Made by a program: the position numbers and the translations under genes. This document shows positions 6,642-11,107 of a stretch of 11,107 nucleotides of DNA, piece after piece. Where the stretch lies: contig JAITBC010000266.1 of assembly GCA_031283785.1 (NCBI GenBank), positions 1 to 11,107 on the forward strand, given 5' to 3'. The stretch's first letter is position 1. Each line of letters opens with the position of its first letter. The notes below the pieces were generated by a model, which worked only from the letters and a program-made list of their open reading frames with translations, did not search any database and was not told the origin of the DNA. The stretch comes from Tannerella sp. GTDB lineage: Bacteria; Bacteroidota; Bacteroidia; Bacteroidales; Tannerellaceae.

Positions 6642-9392
6642 TTATCGTTTGTTTTCGGATATAAGATTTCTGATTTTCGTATTGAAATTGTCTGCGCGCA
6701 ACAACGCTTCAAGTGTTATGTGCATGCGATAACGCCAATAATTATTGGGGTCGGCCGGGGTATTGATCCGTTCGGAGTCTGCATCCCTGCGTTTTATTTG
6801 TTCGTCTGCGGCAAACCAGTCCTGCAGAGGGATAACGGTTAACATGGATGGTGATTGCAGATGGTTTTGTATGATTTGTTCCGCTATTTCGGGCAAACAC
6901 TCATCGGGCGCTTCCCCGTCGCGTTGCAGTATGTTGTTGTAATACCGCTGCGTTTTTTCCCGATCTTCTTTCCACCATGCACGTAAAGGGTTTATGTCGT
7001 GCGTCGAAGTTGTACAGACCGAATGACATGGAAGCGTTCGGAGGTCTGTAAATTCGTTGTGCGGCGCTTTTGGCATACGTTCGATTTCGAGGGTAAAGAT
7101 CTGCAGTCTGTTCATTACTTCGTGGACGGAAGCCGGTATCATGCCGAGATCTTCGCCGCAAACAAGCATATCGGTACTGTTTATCAGAGGGGTAAGGCGG
7201 TTTAATGCGGTCTCTTTCCAGAAATGGTTGTGTCGCAGGAAATAAAAATCGTGGTATATACGGTCGAAAACAAGTCGGTTTTCGTCCGACAGTTCACGGT
7301 ATGCGTATGATTTATAGGCCGATATGCGCGGATGATAGCATTTTGTGTTATAAGGGTCTTCTATAAATAGCGTTTCATTGGCTATACGCATTAATCCGTC
7401 TCTGATGATTTGAGATTTTCGGTCGTCGTTTCCTTCGGAAAGTTTTCTTATTTTTCTTTGCGTCGAACAGAACTCGTTAAGCATCAGGTGTTCTGCGTCG
7501 ATATGAAAGAGGTATTTATATAGTTCGTTGTCGACTGTTCCTCCGAAATTGTCGGATATAAAATGCATAGGATCGGGGGTGTTATGCTGTACGGCATTTT
7601 CGTCTTCTCCGAAAATACAGGAAAGAAAACGGGTGTGAATACAGGGTTTTGTCCATCGTTCGTCGAATAGAAGCCCGTATCTGCCTATTTCTTCGCTTGA
7701 TAGAGGGAGGGCTGGCCTGAAATGTCCACACAAACCTTCGGTGCAGGTTAAAGGAATTTCCCATATTCTGAAGAAACCGAGGATATGATCGATCCGAAAG
7801 CAGTCGAAATAACAGGCCAGTTTGTTAAAGCGTTTTTTCCACCACGAAAATCCGTCTTTTTCCATGACATCCCAGTTATAAGTGGGGAACGACCAGTTTT
7901 GACCGGTGTCGGAAAAGTCGTCAGGCGGAGCGCCTGTTTGTTGCTGCATGTTAAAATACTTGGGTTCCGTCCAGGCTTCGACGCTGTTGCGGTTTATTCC
8001 GATCGGTAAATCTCCCTTCAGCACGACCGCATTTTGGCGGGCATATGCGGCGATGGATTCAAATTGTGTATGCAGCGTGTATTGAATAAAAAACAGATAT
8101 AAAAATTCATCATATGCTTCATTGTCGGGATGGCAAAGGATTTCAACTTTTTTGCGTTCATACCGTGCATATTCCCCCCATTCGGAGAAGTCCGCCGTAT
8201 TATTTTTGTCGCGCAGATACGAGAAAGCGGCATAAGGAATCAGCCATTCCCGGTTCTGAGTGATAAATGTCTTAAAATCAATATCTCTTAGGATATTTTC
8301 TTTTTCCTGCCGGAAATATTCGTGGTAATATGATGTTTTAATTTTTTCTACCGACGGGTAATCGACAGTTGCTTTTGCATTGAGTTCTGTTTGTGTTTTG
8401 TTGAAAAAGTCCATCTTCTTTTTGTCATGCAGCTTTCCTAACATAGGGATGTTTATGTAAAGCGGATGGAGAGCATATATTGAGATAGCGCTGTATGGAT
8501 ATGAATCTTTCCATGTATGCGAACATGTCGTGTCATTCATCGGAAGAACCTGAATGAGATGTTGCCCGGTCATTTTTGTCCAGTCGACAAGTTTTTTGAT
8601 GTCACCGATGTCGCCGATACCGAAACTGTCTTCCGAACGAAGGGAGAAGACCGGGATGACGCTTCCGCAGGCTTTCCATGAGCGTTCAGGCGTTCGTAAC
8701 GGATAGTCATTAATAACCGTACGGTGTCTTTTATCTTCGGAGAATTGGCGGATGATGCGGTTTTCGCCGGTTTCCCAATAGCATAAGCTATTATTGCCTC
8801 CTTCCAGAACGATGAATTTATATTCCATGGGGAAAGAAATTTCATCGGCATTAAAACATATTTCCCATTGCGGGAAGTTATTGTCGGACATATGTGGAGC
8901 GTATTCGGTGCTCCAGTTGCCGAGGCAGTTCTGGTTTCCCGTGACGGCTACTACCTGTTCCGGTTCGGTTTGAGGGGCTGACAGACGTATAATTATGCGG
9001 TTATTTTTTCCCGCATTGTCTTCCGTAGTTTTTGTATCATGCCGAACGAAAAGATTCTTCGTGAACGCGGACGTGTAAAATGTCCTGTCTTCGGGTTCGG
9101 ATAACCAATAATCGTGTAAAGCATACGAATTGCAGCCGTATTCGAACGTTGCGTGATGTAACCGTTTTTCCGCAGTCCGCATGTCGTTTTTGTCTTCTAC
9201 AATATATCGGTAATCCATCTTTTTTGTCGAATCGGGCACGAAAATCGTCAGGCTCCATTCACCGTCGTTATGATAGAGCATCTTTTTTGCCGCACGGATG
9301 ATGTTTGCACCGAGTTCTTCACATGAGCCGACGATGAAAATACGTTGCCCCCAGTCCGTGTTGTACTTTATATTAAATGTAATTTTTATCAT
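6642..9392 (-). CDS. malQ: 4-alpha-glucanotransferase, CBM20-CBM20-GH77 (DPE2-like MalQ)
   Basis: The enzyme should transfer glucosyl or maltosyl units between maltose, maltodextrins and glycogen in the cytosol. The 916 residues hold two N-terminal CBM20 starch-binding modules, about 1-100 (IFIVGSCEELG) and 130-230 (VAVTGNQNCLGNW). The GH77 barrel follows from about 240 (VIPVFSLRSEDSFGIGD). By the family motifs the nucleophile is Asp535 (FRIDH), the acid/base Glu747 (CGEDLG) and the third carboxylate Asp799 (TSTHD). The Asp-Glu distance is 212 residues, against about 47 in simple amylomaltases, so roughly 165 residues are inserted there, as in plant DPE2. No signal peptide is present. The ATG at 9390-9392 leads directly into CBM20. 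The 86-bp upstream gap to nrdJ has no confident promoter. No other starch-utilisation gene is in the window. Confidence 0.95.
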   Translation of the reverse strand: MIKITFNIKYNTDWGQRIFIVGSCEELGANIIRAAKKMLYHNDGEWSLTIFVPDSTKKMDYRYIVEDKNDMRTAEKRLHHATFEYGCNSYALHDYWLSEPEDRTFYTSAFTKNLFVRHDTKTTEDNAGKNNRIIIRLSAPQTEPEQVVAVTGNQNCLGNWSTEYAPHMSDNNFPQWEICFNADEISFPMEYKFIVLEGGNNSLCYWETGENRIIRQFSEDKRHRTVINDYPLRTPERSWKACGSVIPVFSLRSEDSFGIGDIGDIKKLVDWTKMTGQHLIQVLPMNDTTCSHTWKDSYPYSAISIYALHPLYINIPMLGKLHDKKKMDFFNKTQTELNAKATVDYPSVEKIKTSYYHEYFRQEKENILRDIDFKTFITQNREWLIPYAAFSYLRDKNNTADFSEWGEYARYERKKVEILCHPDNEAYDEFLYLFFIQYTLHTQFESIAAYARQNAVVLKGDLPIGINRNSVEAWTEPKYFNMQQQTGAPPDDFSDTGQNWSFPTYNWDVMEKDGFSWWKKRFNKLACYFDCFRIDHILGFFRIWEIPLTCTEGLCGHFRPALPLSSEEIGRYGLLFDERWTKPCIHTRFLSCIFGEDENAVQHNTPDPMHFISDNFGGTVDNELYKYLFHIDAEHLMLNEFCSTQRKIRKLSEGNDDRKSQIIRDGLMRIANETLFIEDPYNTKCYHPRISAYKSYAYRELSDENRLVFDRIYHDFYFLRHNHFWKETALNRLTPLINSTDMLVCGEDLGMIPASVHEVMNRLQIFTLEIERMPKAPHNEFTDLRTLPCHSVCTTSTHDINPLRAWWKEDREKTQRYYNNILQRDGEAPDECLPEIAEQIIQNHLQSPSMLTVIPLQDWFAADEQIKRRDADSERINTPADPNNYWRYRMHITLEALLRADNFNTKIRNLISENKR

Positions 9393-9478
9393 AACCGTTC
9401 AGACAGATACCGGAAAAATCCCGAAAAAATATTATCATTGAAGAATTATAAAAAACGTTTCAAACTCCGGTGAATGTC

Positions 9479-11107
9479 TTAATTGCATTTTGAGGCGCCA
9501 CAGTTTTTGCACAGAAGGCATCCTTCCTGGTAAATCAGCGTTTCGGAGCCGCAGTTCGGACATTTTAATCCTTTTGCTTCGGAACCGTCGGGAAGATATT
9601 TTTTCAATGCCCGTTCGACACCGTTTTTCCATGTATTGATACTTTCGTCGTTAAGTTCCATTCCCTGTACGAGTTTGATTACCTGGTCGATAGGCATTCC
9701 GTAGCGTAATACTCCGGATATCAGTTTTGCATAATTCCAAAATTCAGGGTTGAATTTGCCGTCAAGACCTTCAATTGTCAGTTTATATCCGCGTTTGTTC
9801 TTGAACTGGAAATCATAGTGTTTTCTTCCGTTTTCGTCGTAGCTTTTTATGATAGAGCCTTTCGATACATTTTTTGGAAGCATGATCCCCTCTTCGTCGT
9901 CGGCAAAGCCGGTAAATATTTCATACGGGCGACCGTTTAATAATCCGACGAAAGCGATCCATTTATCTTTGTTGTTCTGGAATTTGACGACATCCGCTTC
10001 GAGTTCGCGCGGACGTTTTGCCATGATGATGGGAGGTTCCATGCAATCAGGATCTTTCTTTTTCTTTTTATCTCCTACCGATACGAGAACTCCTGCACGG
10101 GAACCTTCGCGATAAACCGTACAACCTTTGCATCCGCATTTCCATGCCTGAATATAGAGTTTGTTTACGAGTTCTTCCGTTGCTTCATTCGGCAGGTTTA
10201 TCGTTACGCTGATGGAATGGTCTACCCATTTCTGGATGCGTCCCTGCATACTAACTTTTTGTAGCCAGTCGATATCGTTTGATGATGCTTTGTAGTACGG
10301 CGATTGTTGCAGCATGTCGTTAATCTCGTTTTCGGTGTATTTCTTTACAGGCGAATATCCGTTAGCGGTCATCCACGTCACAAATTTATGATGGAAGACG
10401 GTATATTCTTCGAAAGTATCGCCTGTTTCATCCACAAAATCCACACGTGCATTAGGATCGTTCGGATTGACTTTCCGGCGGCGTTTATATACGGGAAGGA
10501 AAACCGGCTCTATGCCCGATGTCGTCTGCGTCATAAGGCTTGTCGTCCCCGTAGGTGCGATCGTCAGGCAGGCGATGTTGCGGCGTCCGTAGGTTGTCAT
10601 ATCTTTGTATAGATCGGGATCAGCTTCGCGCAGTCTGTTGATAAACGGGTTATTTTCTTCGCGTTTAGCATCGTAAATTTCGAAAGCTCCACGTTCTTTT
10701 GCCATCCTGACGGATGAGCCGTAGGCCGCGAGTGCCAGTATTTGCTGCACTTTCTCGGCGAAATCGGTCGCTTTCACAGTCCCGTAGCGCAAGTTTAACG
10801 CTGCGAGCATATCGCCTTCGGCTGTAATGCCGACGCCGGTACGTCGTCCCTGAAGCGTTCTGATCCGGATTTTTTCCCATAGGTGGCGTTCCGTATGTTT
10901 GATTTCTTCCGATTCGGGGTCGGAATTGATTTTGGAAAGTATCTTTTCTATTTTTTCAGCCTCGAGGTCTATGATGTCGTCCATTATCCGTTGCGCCAGC
11001 GCTGCGTGTTTTTTGAAAAGCTCGAAGTCGAAATATGCATTCGGAGTAAACGGATTGATAACGAATGAATAAAGGTTTATCGCCAGCAGGCGACAACTGT
11101 CGTAGGG
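9479..11107 (-). CDS. nrdJ: Adenosylcobalamin-dependent (class II) ribonucleotide reductase, C-terminal part (partial)
   Basis: Class II reductase uses coenzyme B12 to generate a thiyl radical and converts ribonucleotides to deoxyribonucleotides without needing oxygen. The frame is open to the right edge, so 542 C-terminal residues are visible, beginning PYDSCRLLAINLYSFV; the N-terminus and the active-site NPCGE region lie outside. Counting from the edge: the phosphate-binding APTGTTS at 184-190 and SGIEPVF at 197-203, then NLPNEATEEL, GCKGCTVYREGSR, a TSCPD-type domain from about 365 to 480, and a cysteine-rich tail with CPNC (516-519) followed by C530, C533, C536 and C541. The tail resembles the zinc-ribbon/redox-shuttle end of large NrdJ proteins. 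The Met at 10984 is internal. A cobalamin riboswitch, if any, would be beyond the right edge. Confidence 0.95.
   Translation of the reverse strand, partial: PYDSCRLLAINLYSFVINPFTPNAYFDFELFKKHAALAQRIMDDIIDLEAEKIEKILSKINSDPESEEIKHTERHLWEKIRIRTLQGRRTGVGITAEGDMLAALNLRYGTVKATDFAEKVQQILALAAYGSSVRMAKERGAFEIYDAKREENNPFINRLREADPDLYKDMTTYGRRNIACLTIAPTGTTSLMTQTTSGIEPVFLPVYKRRRKVNPNDPNARVDFVDETGDTFEEYTVFHHKFVTWMTANGYSPVKKYTENEINDMLQQSPYYKASSNDIDWLQKVSMQGRIQKWVDHSISVTINLPNEATEELVNKLYIQAWKCGCKGCTVYREGSRAGVLVSVGDKKKKKDPDCMEPPIIMAKRPRELEADVVKFQNNKDKWIAFVGLLNGRPYEIFTGFADDEEGIMLPKNVSKGSIIKSYDENGRKHYDFQFKNKRGYKLTIEGLDGKFNPEFWNYAKLISGVLRYGMPIDQVIKLVQGMELNDESINTWKNGVERALKKYLPDGSEAKGLKCPNCGSETLIYQEGCLLCKNCGASKCN

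Noticed and set aside
9393..9478. Cobalamin riboswitch or malQ promoter in the malQ-nrdJ gap
   Set aside because: The 86-bp gap is downstream of nrdJ, too short for a cobalamin riboswitch, and offers only poor -7/-33 matches for malQ. A short AAACGTTT palindrome followed by Ts is too small to call a terminator.
1..11107. CRISPR array, complete insertion sequence, toxin-antitoxin pair or rRNA
   Set aside because: No regularly spaced repeats, no terminal inverted repeats flanking a transposase, no small paired genes and no rRNA-like stretches were seen; apart from the Rpn end all genes are standard core functions.

Overview
The window looks like a chromosomal segment of a Bacteroidetes bacterium, most likely of the order Bacteroidales. 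The support is several promoters with the Bacteroidetes -7 element TAnnTTTG, near-absence of Shine-Dalgarno signals, a 4-alpha-glucanotransferase with two starch-binding modules, and a large class II ribonucleotide reductase. Genus and species cannot be told from the sequence alone. Most of the window is ordinary core-genome housekeeping. I did not find a convincing undescribed multi-gene system and do not claim one.

Layout, left to right. Positions 1-267 (+) hold the 3' end of an Rpn-type PD-(D/E)XK nuclease/putative transposase gene, the only visibly accessory gene; its C-ending codon use differs from the rest. An AT-rich gap with nested inverted repeats separates it from a convergent block on the minus strand: tRNA-Ala(GGC), a UDP-glucuronate decarboxylase (uxs) and the transcription-repair coupling factor mfd. 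uxs and mfd are 7 nt apart and probably co-transcribed. Further right, folB (dihydroneopterin aldolase, minus) diverges from a rhomboid intramembrane protease (plus). The 38-bp gap between them contains two mirror-image TATATTTG elements, each very close to its start codon. The rhomboid gene is followed on the plus strand by a bactofilin gene with its own near-consensus promoter. Convergent to that are a DPE2-like CBM20-CBM20-GH77 4-alpha-glucanotransferase (malQ type, minus) and the C-terminal 542 residues of an adenosylcobalamin-dependent ribonucleotide reductase (nrdJ, minus), which runs off the right edge.

The genes serve separate tasks: repair of transcription-blocking DNA lesions (mfd), nucleotide-sugar supply for surface glycans (uxs), folate synthesis (folB), membrane proteolysis (rhomboid), a cytoskeletal scaffold (bactofilin), maltose/glycogen metabolism (malQ) and deoxynucleotide supply without an oxygen requirement (nrdJ). 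No gene-free stretch exceeds 300 bases. The points most worth a second look are the compact divergent folB/rhomboid promoter region with nearly leaderless transcripts, the insertion between catalytic residues of the glucanotransferase, the Rpn gene end, and a 23-bp tandem duplication downstream of the tRNA.
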